From Prorocentrum cordatum (lineage: Eukaryota; Sar; Dinophyceae; Prorocentrales; Prorocentraceae): DNA of 62,798 nucleotides. Of this stretch, positions 9,101 through 17,377 are shown one piece after another. The notes under the pieces are model-generated. The model made no database searches, had not been told where the DNA came from, and saw nothing but the letters and a program-made list of their open reading frames with translations. The position numbers and the translations under genes are program-made. Each line of letters opens with the position of its first letter. Position 1 is the first letter of the stretch. The stretch is taken from assembly GCA_963575745.1 (NCBI GenBank), contig CAUYUJ010021069.1:82501-145298 (forward strand), read 5' to 3'.

Positions 9101-10225
9101 ATGACAGAACAGGATAATGATGCTTGCGGTAGTTCAGAGCTAATTTTGGCAGCTCTGACTCTCATTGACAGCGTGCATCCTCAGGAAGTGCAGAGACACT
9201 TGATATACTCCCGTGGTAGATGGCGTCGTGCTCTGGAAATGGCAATGGCTATGCGCGGTCATGATCTTCCTCCGCCAGGATGGGGCCTCCAGGCGGTGGG
9301 AATGAGGCCAAACCATACGGCCATGCGTAACATTGCTGGGCAGCCTATGCTCGGCGACGAGCCTGAGCCGACAACAGTGCCTCCTACTCCGGGACAGCCG
9401 AGCGACGCCCAGACGCCGGCTATGCAGGGAAACCTGCCTGTACCAGATACGCCAATGGCCATCATCATTGGTAGTTCGACATCAGAAGAAGTAGATGGCG
9501 ATGGCTGCGGGTTAGATGAGGATGATGTCACCATCCTCATGATGGACGTGAATGGTGAGGAAGAGGTTGATTTCGACCCTGATGAGTCTGAATCATCATC
9601 ACCATCGGCACAAGCGCCACTTGCGCCGAGCCCTACACAGCAGGGAGACCCGCCTCCATCGGATGATCCATCTGGGATCGCACAGGAGCCCTCTCAGGCA
9701 CCTCCACCAGGTGCCGCTCCTGCTGCATCGGCAGCTTCCTCTGATGAGAATACCAGAAGATCTCGTTCCCATACGCGCGTCAGAGAAGAGCCACATCCCA
9801 GGCTCGACTTCCTCGTGAGTGGAGACAGGCTGGCCCAAAAGAACACGCTCTCAGGAGAGGTGGCCAGCTACTTCCGCACAACGACCCAAGACGCCGAAAA
9901 GGGGAACACTCGGCCTTCGGCCAGGGCAACCCTGCCTATAGGGACAGCGATGGCAAACCCATCCGCGGAGGCTATCAGCTTGCAACAAACATCCGCCGCC
10001 CTGAAATTCAAGAAGTGCGGACTCAGTTACGAGATATTATCGCGGCGCGCAAGCAGTATAGGCCTCACGCAGCATGCGGACCTTGTTCCCAGCCGTTCCA
10101 GAATCAGAGGCCAGGATGCCCCGTTGGCAACAACGAAGGCCTGGGCCCCAACAGGGGCACAACCCCTCCTAAAGAGGGCCATCCGCCACTTATCCCGACG
10201 ACGCAGGACGAGATCGCGGAAGTGA
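9101..10225 (+). CDS. Accessory polyprotein segment, copy 1 (unknown)
   Basis: ATG at 9101. The N-terminal part (a SELILAALTLIDSVHP helix and a GRWRRALEMA segment) has a counterpart in copy 2 at about 33560-33700. The middle is low-complexity, acidic and Pro/Ser/Ala-rich. From about 9910 the better-conserved reading moves to frame 1 (a FGQGNPAYRDSDGKP block), so the last 100 or so codons of this ORF are probably out of frame. No domain is recognised. Confidence 0.6.
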   Translation: MTEQDNDACGSSELILAALTLIDSVHPQEVQRHLIYSRGRWRRALEMAMAMRGHDLPPPGWGLQAVGMRPNHTAMRNIAGQPMLGDEPEPTTVPPTPGQPSDAQTPAMQGNLPVPDTPMAIIIGSSTSEEVDGDGCGLDEDDVTILMMDVNGEEEVDFDPDESESSSPSAQAPLAPSPTQQGDPPPSDDPSGIAQEPSQAPPPGAAPAASAASSDENTRRSRSHTRVREEPHPRLDFLVSGDRLAQKNTLSGEVASYFRTTTQDAEKGNTRPSARATLPIGTAMANPSAEAISLQQTSAALKFKKCGLSYEILSRRASSIGLTQHADLVPSRSRIRGQDAPLATTKAWAPTGAQPLLKRAIRHLSRRRRTRSRK

Positions 10226-13200
10226 ATCGTCGTCTCGGGATCTTGAGCCACTTGGATCCGAAAGAAGAAGAGAAGTCTAACCCGGTTCCAAGGGGACTGG
10301 TAGCCATGACCCAGGAAGAGAAAGACGCGCTCTTCAGTCTTCCTAGTATGCGAGGAAACTCGCCTGGCGTCTCTAGCCAGTCCCACCAACCAGAGCCGAT
10401 CATCAAGGACGAGACAAAGGCTCAACGTGTGGCGGAGGATGAGGAGCGTATTCGGACAGTAGAAGAACGCACACGCGAGGCAACTCGCAAGATGTTGGAG
10501 GATTCCAGCACGATCTACATGAAGGGGGCTAGGAAGCCCCCACTCCCACTAACTTCGAAGGCTAAGAGTGAACCCCCGACACCTAAGCCGTCTTCGGAGC
10601 CGAAACCGAAGGCGAGCTCTCAGAGCCCTGGGCCAGACGTGCATATGGAGGTGCCTCGATCTGCGACGCCGAGGCCGCCGATTGGCGCAACTCCTCCACA
10701 AGCGTCTGTGCCCAAGCAGCAACCTCAGGACCCTATGGAGGAACGAAGACGCCCGCTTAGTCGCAGCAAGTCCATTGCGAAAAGGGCGGCAGCTTTCGAG
10801 CGCAGTGGGTATGCACCTGCGCCAGCTTCGCCTGTGGCGGCTCGTTCCAGGAGGTCCGATGAAGGAGCTATGTCGAGGGGTAACTGGGCGCCGAAGATCA
10901 GGGGCAGCGCCAGTCGTGCATCTCCGCGGGGAAACCCGCCAGGCGCTGCCGCAGCAGCTTCCTCCTCTTCTGGAGCCGCAGCCTCCTCAGCAACGGAGGC
11001 TCCGATGCGGGGAAACCCGCCAGTGGTTCAGCTGCACCGCCCAGGCGACGCGTCCTTCACCAGTGGGACTCCAAATGTGATCAGGGATAGACTTGCACTT
11101 CGGAAGCTCCCACCGATACGTTCGGTGGATGAGACGTTCATGAAGGAATGCAGGAAAGCTGGAATCCTTCCGACATCCAACGATATTCTCAAACAGCTGA
11201 GCAAAGCTCTCAGCAGGATATGTAGACATGCGCCAGACAAGCAACACAATCCTGTGTGGCGCTTGGAATCTTTCGATGATCATGATGGTTGGGTTAACCT
11301 CGTGGAGCTCGTGAAGGAGTATCCGTGGAACACAGGTCAATCGAGACATGCTGGGCATAACCCAAGATATAACGAGGCCAAACTCATCAACGAGCAGTTC
11401 TATGGTCGCTCGGTTGACCAACTCGCAGCCATCATGCTGTCAGTTGTTCATGTTCGTGAACCAGACGGAGAAGAAAAACAACGCTTCCAGTTCAAGGTGT
11501 TAATGCGGGACTCCGGCGAGCCCGCTATCTTCATCCGCGCCTCTCAGGGGCATTCATGGACATTGAAAGCTCCATGGTCGCTGTACAGCTACATTGTACT
11601 GTGCGACCAACCTGCCGGGAGACCGGCCCCATACCCTGAAGTCGCCATGCATGGCACTCGATGGCATGCTTTCGAAGGTATTATGTGGCACGGCCTGTCC
11701 TGTAGACCTGAGCACAACACGAAGAAAAGGGGGACAGGCCGTTCGCACATTCACTTCGTGCCGACAGTTCGCCGCCGTGCCGTGAACAGTGGGTGGGACC
11801 CAGATTCAGACATCATCATCTTCGTAGATTGGCGTCAGGCCATACAAGATGGTATGAAGTTCTGTTGGTCCGATAACGGAGTCCTCTTGTCCGAGGGAGA
11901 TGACGGTATCATTGAACCGTATTACATCTCTCATGTAGAGGATCTGACCACAGGAAGGCAATGGCGTAATCCAGAGTATTTGGGGAGCCGCCATGCGCGA
12001 GTCTCTGTCGCAACGATGACTGCTTTTGATAGGTGGGCTGACGTTGGTACTTCCAGCGTTAAGTACCAGTGGTCCCAAGACCAAGAGGGCGTCGACCCCC
12101 CCATGGTCTACCCCCACAGGGAAGTTGGGGACCACTACAGCCCTACCCAGCTGGGAAACCAGCCTGAGATCTTTCGGATCTTCATGATCACCGAGAGTGA
12201 GGCCGGGAGCGCGGCTCCAAGCCGTGCCCCAAGCCAAGGGCCTAGTGCCGTGTCTTGGCAGGCCATTAGTACCTCGGACCTGGATCAGATCGCAGCCGCG
12301 CTGAACCCTGACCAGGTAGAACAGCTGGCGGACAGGTTATACCAGCAGGATCCCTGGGCCGCAGGCCAGGGAGCAATGTCCGCTATGGCTACGAGAAATC
12401 GTCAGGCCATGCAGGGAAACCTGCCTACAAGCGGACCTGCTCGGTTTGAACCTATGCATGCAAGCCCCACTCAGAGCATGCACACTCCAACGGGCATGAC
12501 CCCATTGGGCACACCACCAGCACAATCCCCATTCGGGACACCTGTCCGCCCTGCCACAAACGGCACACTCATGGAGAGGATAGCTGCGGCTAGGGCTGAT
12601 CACAGCACAGCCCTCCTCAACATGATGCCGCCCCGCACGCCAACGAGTCAGCAGGGAAACCTGCCTGGTACACCAAGCCACCACAGGGCGGGTGTACCTG
12701 ACGACTATCGCTCAAGAGTGGCGGCCGCGGTGCAGCAGGTTCAGAACCATAATCTGCCTCACCCGAGTGGGCAGAGGTGGAGGCCAGCCTGGTCCTGGGA
12801 ACCTGAGGGTCCCAACCCACGGGACCCTGCTCGGCAACGAGCCTTTATCCCGGCGTTTAACGCCCATCCGAGCATGTCTCAGGGCCAGAGGCCACCACCA
12901 ACGCAGATGAATCCGCCATTATACCCTGACGGGTCAAGGGTTCCGAACAAATTTGTTCGTGAATTGGCGGATCAGATGCATAACCTCACTAATGTGCGCT
13001 GCAGCGACCATTCCATGTACCCGCACATGGCCTTTATGCCTTCACCAACATCACCAGAGGTGGTTGTTCAGCCCACTGCCCATTCAATATCGTCTGGCAG
13101 TAGGGGCGTGCCTGACTACATCAGGCAGACGCACCACACTCAGCAAGCATGTTTCAGGAGGAGGCAGGCGGTGCAAAGCGTACGGGATCAGTCACGTGCA

Positions 13201-13386
13201 GCTGCACTTGATGTGGTGAGGAACAGGGGCTCACCTTTGCGAGGAAACTCGCCCGCCGTGACTCATGCCAAATGTCGAAGTGCAGGAAGTGCTGAATCCA
13301 ACGGGGACACCCCCATCAGCCTTCATGCCCTCCGAGACGGTATTGGAGAGGCAGCGGCGGGTATATCCCAGGGTAGCAGACGTTGA
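10015..13386 (+). CDS. Accessory polyprotein with Tpt1/KptA-type RNA 2'-phosphotransferase domain
   Basis: The frame is open from about 9905; the codon at 10015 is GTG, so it is probably expressed as a continuation of the upstream segment. Residues 1-380 are disordered, basic and Pro-rich with GNxP hairpin motifs. Residues about 385-640 (11167-11934) match the Tpt1/KptA fold in order: SKALSRICRHAP with R404-H405, DGWVNLVELV, RFQFK, FIRASQGHSW with R508, a HGT block at H546, R576 before HIHFVP, then FVDWRQAIQDG and NGVLLSEGDDGIIEPYYI. Known Tpt1 enzymes use R-H, R and R to move an RNA 2'-phosphate to NAD+, and all four positions are kept. Residues 640-1123 are again disordered, with hairpins at 12150, 12411, 12651, 12829 and 13239. 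The frame changes to the next ORF near 13260. Confidence 0.8.
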   Translation: MRTQLRDIIAARKQYRPHAACGPCSQPFQNQRPGCPVGNNEGLGPNRGTTPPKEGHPPLIPTTQDEIAEVNRRLGILSHLDPKEEEKSNPVPRGLVAMTQEEKDALFSLPSMRGNSPGVSSQSHQPEPIIKDETKAQRVAEDEERIRTVEERTREATRKMLEDSSTIYMKGARKPPLPLTSKAKSEPPTPKPSSEPKPKASSQSPGPDVHMEVPRSATPRPPIGATPPQASVPKQQPQDPMEERRRPLSRSKSIAKRAAAFERSGYAPAPASPVAARSRRSDEGAMSRGNWAPKIRGSASRASPRGNPPGAAAAASSSSGAAASSATEAPMRGNPPVVQLHRPGDASFTSGTPNVIRDRLALRKLPPIRSVDETFMKECRKAGILPTSNDILKQLSKALSRICRHAPDKQHNPVWRLESFDDHDGWVNLVELVKEYPWNTGQSRHAGHNPRYNEAKLINEQFYGRSVDQLAAIMLSVVHVREPDGEEKQRFQFKVLMRDSGEPAIFIRASQGHSWTLKAPWSLYSYIVLCDQPAGRPAPYPEVAMHGTRWHAFEGIMWHGLSCRPEHNTKKRGTGRSHIHFVPTVRRRAVNSGWDPDSDIIIFVDWRQAIQDGMKFCWSDNGVLLSEGDDGIIEPYYISHVEDLTTGRQWRNPEYLGSRHARVSVATMTAFDRWADVGTSSVKYQWSQDQEGVDPPMVYPHREVGDHYSPTQLGNQPEIFRIFMITESEAGSAAPSRAPSQGPSAVSWQAISTSDLDQIAAALNPDQVEQLADRLYQQDPWAAGQGAMSAMATRNRQAMQGNLPTSGPARFEPMHASPTQSMHTPTGMTPLGTPPAQSPFGTPVRPATNGTLMERIAAARADHSTALLNMMPPRTPTSQQGNLPGTPSHHRAGVPDDYRSRVAAAVQQVQNHNLPHPSGQRWRPAWSWEPEGPNPRDPARQRAFIPAFNAHPSMSQGQRPPPTQMNPPLYPDGSRVPNKFVRELADQMHNLTNVRCSDHSMYPHMAFMPSPTSPEVVVQPTAHSISSGSRGVPDYIRQTHHTQQACFRRRQAVQSVRDQSRAAALDVVRNRGSPLRGNSPAVTHAKCRSAGSAESNGDTPISLHALRDGIGEAAAGISQGSRR

Positions 13387-15319
13387 AGTCTTCACTGGGA
13401 TGGAAGATACCTGTGCGGTATGCCTCGAAGAGTTTCAGCCCAGGGATAGCGTCTACCGCCTGAGGTGCAATCACCTATTCCACGAGGGATGCTGGAATTC
13501 TAATGTGGTGGGCCACGTCGCAAATCAGCGTGAGGGAGATCCCCAGCAGCCACCATGTGCTATCTGTCGAGCACCTGGCATTATAGCATCATCTTTCCCA
13601 TGGACCGGCTCCTTTAGTCAGACCCCCGAGCAGTCAGCGAGAGAGCTGCGGGAGCTGAGGAGCATGGTGGAGGAGATGACGTCCAGGATGCTAGCTATGC
13701 AGACAGTTCCGTCACAACAGCAGGGACACCTGCCTGAAGAGGTAAGGCCGCCTATGGAAACGGGATATTTTGATCAGCTTATCCCGATGACGGCGCCTCA
13801 GCAGGGAAACCTGCATGATACTCCTCAGATGTCTCCCCAGAGTGGAGGCGAGGCTGAGATGTCACTGGACCCTGATCAGCTGCGCGAGTTGCGTGTACGA
13901 CATTTCCAGAATCAGATGGATAATACGCACACAGCATTTATGCTAGATGCCAATAATCCTGAAACTGATAGTCCGTCGTTAGACCTATCAGAATCCTCAG
14001 CGGCGTCAGCAGCAACAGCAGCCAGGGCCGTCAATATCTCAGCTACGAATGAGGAGTTCGAGGAGTGGCTGCGGTACCGGGATCACATCACGAACGAGGG
14101 GCTGCAGGACATCGCCCTTCACTCGTACCTGGCGCTGATAAGGCGCACGACCCGCGAGCAGCATATGAGCATACGTGATGAGTATGCTAACTGGCGGGAG
14201 GAGCGTGGTGATCACGCCCAGCACGTGTCGTACTTCCAGTACATTGACCTGGCACGCATGGCCGAGAGCGAGTCGCATGCCAGTGTCGTGCGGGGTAACC
14301 CGCCAGGGAGTACGACTGCGCCGCGGGGAAACCCGCCTACCGACACAGCCGACACTTCAGAAACTGTGCACATCAAGCAGCCGAGTAAGACGTTCTTGGA
14401 TGATGGTGGAAATTCTATACTCATCGACGTCGGTTCGAAGATCAACATCATGGGCGAGAACACGAGCCGTAAGTTCGTCCAGGCTGCCGAGGCACATGGC
14501 CGCACTTGTACGTTCGAGCCCCGCTCTCGTTTGAATATCAACGGAGTGGGAGAAGGGTCGGCCCCGGCGGATTCCGTAGGCACATTCAGTATTGCCTGCG
14601 AGTACCAGGGGTCGGCCCAACTCGATTCATACAAGACGAACATTGTGTCAGGCTGTGGTAAGGACCTGCCAGCCATCGTAGGTCTCGATAGTATGCAGGA
14701 CAAACGCACGATCATCGTGCTTGAACGTGGCCAGGAAAAGCTGATATTCCCTGGTAAGGGGCAGGTCAAAATGGAGCTCCCAGAAGGCTCCAAAATCATG
14801 CCGACGACAAAGTTGCCGTCAGGGCATCTGTCGATCAGGTGTGATTGTTTTGGAGCTGCGGGGCAACCCGCCTCGAGCTCAAGCAGCACGTCCTTCCAGA
14901 CAGTGCTGACAGGCGAGCCGACCCCAGCGCAGGAGCGCAATCAATTGCAGGGAAACCTGCCCCAGGGGTTGATGGAGACGCTCGCCAAGGCCACCATGCG
15001 AGGCGACAACATCGACGATCTCGAGACGTTCGATTGTTTTGTTGCCAGGACACTGGCCCTGCATGGTGGTAGTGTACCCATGGACGCTGTACAGTCCCGC
15101 CGTAAAATAGTGATGGGATACACTAATCGTGAATTGCATACGGTCAGCGACGCTAGGTCCAAAGGCGTGCTGAAACAGCTGATGGATAATCCATCGATGC
15201 TGACAGCATTTGCGGAGCAATCCGCCTCTGAGGCCACGGCGCGCTGCAGTGCTGAGCTCCAGCATCTGAGGGAAGCCCAGATGCTGGCAGATATTGTAGG
15301 CACATCTTCTTCATCTTGA
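13265..15319 (+). CDS. RING-H2 finger plus retropepsin-like protease segment
   Basis: ATG at 13265, but more likely a continuation of the previous polyprotein through a frame change. Residues 50-101 form a textbook RING-H2 finger: C50-X2-C53-X14-C68-X1-H70-X2-H73-X2-C76-X21-C98-X2-C101. RING-H2 domains usually act as E3 ubiquitin ligases. A Gln/Met-rich linker and a helical region follow. Residues about 378-520 resemble a retroviral-type aspartic protease: the ILIDVGSKINIMG block (D388) stands where D-(T/S)-G is expected, followed by an LPAIVGLDSM strand. The Val after the catalytic Asp is atypical, so activity is uncertain. The ORF ends at a TGA 40 bp before the next frame, in the same phase. 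Confidence 0.75.
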   Translation: MPNVEVQEVLNPTGTPPSAFMPSETVLERQRRVYPRVADVEVFTGMEDTCAVCLEEFQPRDSVYRLRCNHLFHEGCWNSNVVGHVANQREGDPQQPPCAICRAPGIIASSFPWTGSFSQTPEQSARELRELRSMVEEMTSRMLAMQTVPSQQQGHLPEEVRPPMETGYFDQLIPMTAPQQGNLHDTPQMSPQSGGEAEMSLDPDQLRELRVRHFQNQMDNTHTAFMLDANNPETDSPSLDLSESSAASAATAARAVNISATNEEFEEWLRYRDHITNEGLQDIALHSYLALIRRTTREQHMSIRDEYANWREERGDHAQHVSYFQYIDLARMAESESHASVVRGNPPGSTTAPRGNPPTDTADTSETVHIKQPSKTFLDDGGNSILIDVGSKINIMGENTSRKFVQAAEAHGRTCTFEPRSRLNINGVGEGSAPADSVGTFSIACEYQGSAQLDSYKTNIVSGCGKDLPAIVGLDSMQDKRTIIVLERGQEKLIFPGKGQVKMELPEGSKIMPTTKLPSGHLSIRCDCFGAAGQPASSSSSTSFQTVLTGEPTPAQERNQLQGNLPQGLMETLAKATMRGDNIDDLETFDCFVARTLALHGGSVPMDAVQSRRKIVMGYTNRELHTVSDARSKGVLKQLMDNPSMLTAFAEQSASEATARCSAELQHLREAQMLADIVGTSSSS

Positions 15320-15358
15320 AGATGGCAGGGCGACGTCGCCCCCTCGTCGTCTTGCCTG

Positions 15359-17377
15359 TTGGCTGAAAAGCCGGGGGGTAACAAGGGCAGCGGGGTAACC
15401 TGCCTTAGTAAGAGGGCTTTTGCCATCGAAGATACGAGGGAGGCATGTGCCGACCTCCGCACACGAGGTTATATTTGTGATCGTATTTCCCACAACGAAC
15501 TTATGACAAGCGTGGGCACAAACTACCTAGGTGCGGTGATCAGTGGAGATTACACTCTCATATGGATTAGTACTCCGGGTGACTGGTACGTACGAACTCC
15601 AGGAAAGAGAGTGGCCCCACATTGGTCACGTATCCAGAACCTGTTGATTAAAGCCAAGAAACTCCGCATGAAGATTATAATATTTGGTCCCCCAGGATAT
15701 GTTTGGAAGTTATCTCCAGTACGTGATACCCTGGAAGATCTAAAGTTGTCAGTAATACGGATGCGTCTGTGTCATTTCGGTATTCGGTTCAATATGCAAG
15801 ACAATACACCAAGCGGTACCTATATGCAGGTAGCATCATCAATACCGATCAACTCGAAGCTGTGGACATGTACCTGTAAGCAGGCCATACCACAACATGT
15901 GTTGGATTGGTACGGCCATACAGTACGACATGCTGAATGGCGGGCTCAGACACGTACTATACTCATCCGTCACTTGAACGACAAAATCCTGGGGAGCACC
16001 ACCACGCACGGAAACGTGCCCGTATACTTAAATACGTATACACGCACAGACCATAACACCCGTCACTACGTGACGACTCATAAGGGAGGACCAAAATGGT
16101 CTGAAGTCATCCGACGTGTAACAATCAATTTGGATACCAACGCGCTTATTCAAGATATCTCAGTTACCGATCAACCAACAGGGTATGATTGGCATGCACC
16201 ATTACCTGCAGGGGTTGCCAACATCAGTACTCGGTTGTATTGGCAAACCGAGGAACCGGTCTTGCTCGGAAACGAGCCGACTCAATCACCACAGAAACAT
16301 CGACGCGTCATCATAGATGACTGTTCTCTCCCCCTCCCGACTCTGGCGATTGACGCATGTACCCACTCAGCCGCGACAATGAGTACACAGACCGACGAAC
16401 AAGACGAGCAAGCTTTACCCACTGAATCGCGTATAAAGCAGAAGGAGAGGCTCAAAGCCGAAAAGGAAGCAGGCATCAAGCCTCGCCGCATTAACAAGCA
16501 CGTTGAAGACGGAAATGACGATTGCGGCGACGACTTGTCAGGACTCGGACAGGATCTTATGGCATTTTGGAGTACTGACGTCCCTGTTGAGCTGATAAGC
16601 TCCGACGAGGACGATGACCTGTTCCTTACCCTCCCCACATCTATGCCCGACACACACGCTAACATATACAGCATAGTTGCTACACTATGCTACGACCATA
16701 ACAACTGCGTGGATATGTTGGAGCTTTGTGGCGGTGAGGGTGGCATCTCAGAGCTTGCCTTCTCAAGGGGACTTTCCTCAGGCGGCAACTTGAACAAGAC
16801 TGCAGATGTCGACCTGGGAGACCCCTCGGTGCAGCAGGTTATAGATCATTACTTTGCGATGTGCTACGTACGAGTTGCCATACTGCAACCCAGCTGCCGC
16901 ACCACAGGACCACCATCTTACTATAACTACAAAGTCAACTATAACACTTGGGAACAGCACCACAGAGAAGACTTACCACACATAATTTACTGTGGTAAAA
17001 TTGCTGTAACCCAAGATGACGCTCAGAGGTGGTTTATACGCGAACAACCTACAGGAACATGGGTGGACGATATCTCTCCATGGACGAAGCTTGCCAACCG
17101 ACCACACATTACAACCGTACGCATTGACCAATGCGCTACGGGACTTAAGGATACGACTGGTGACTATATTAAGAAGCCGACAAATATCACCAGCAACGAC
17201 GAGACAATTCTTAAACCCTTTGAGCGACTCAAGTGCAACGGTCAGCATGTGCACGCACAACCGTGCAACACCGAGCTTTCACTGGCACAAAGATATACTC
17301 GACGACTGCAGTCTGCCTTCGTGGAAGCCGTTTATCTGGCGAAGCCATTGACACTACGCGCGGAAACGCGCCTATAA
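15359..17377 (+). CDS. Methyltransferase-like segment of pol, copy 1
   Basis: The codon at 15359 is TTG and the frame matches the preceding ORF, so a TGA at 15317 either separates two products or has interrupted one. Block 1 (15540-15900) has a GDYTLIWISTPGDWYVRTPGKR segment split by IIIFGPPG and RMRLCHFG blocks, a strand-turn pattern I associate with dinoflagellate copia-type polyproteins but cannot name. Block 2 (16714-17230) starts LELCGGEGGISELAF, like SAM-binding motif I of cytosine-C5 methyltransferases, then LQPSCRTTG and REQPTGTW, which may be degenerate motif IV and VI equivalents. The canonical PCQ and ENV are absent. DNA methyltransferases captured by dinoflagellate retrotransposons have been reported, so a decayed or diverged methylase is plausible. 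Real coding leaves this frame near 17335. Confidence 0.65.
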   Translation: MAEKPGGNKGSGVTCLSKRAFAIEDTREACADLRTRGYICDRISHNELMTSVGTNYLGAVISGDYTLIWISTPGDWYVRTPGKRVAPHWSRIQNLLIKAKKLRMKIIIFGPPGYVWKLSPVRDTLEDLKLSVIRMRLCHFGIRFNMQDNTPSGTYMQVASSIPINSKLWTCTCKQAIPQHVLDWYGHTVRHAEWRAQTRTILIRHLNDKILGSTTTHGNVPVYLNTYTRTDHNTRHYVTTHKGGPKWSEVIRRVTINLDTNALIQDISVTDQPTGYDWHAPLPAGVANISTRLYWQTEEPVLLGNEPTQSPQKHRRVIIDDCSLPLPTLAIDACTHSAATMSTQTDEQDEQALPTESRIKQKERLKAEKEAGIKPRRINKHVEDGNDDCGDDLSGLGQDLMAFWSTDVPVELISSDEDDDLFLTLPTSMPDTHANIYSIVATLCYDHNNCVDMLELCGGEGGISELAFSRGLSSGGNLNKTADVDLGDPSVQQVIDHYFAMCYVRVAILQPSCRTTGPPSYYNYKVNYNTWEQHHREDLPHIIYCGKIAVTQDDAQRWFIREQPTGTWVDDISPWTKLANRPHITTVRIDQCATGLKDTTGDYIKKPTNITSNDETILKPFERLKCNGQHVHAQPCNTELSLAQRYTRRLQSAFVEAVYLAKPLTLRAETRL

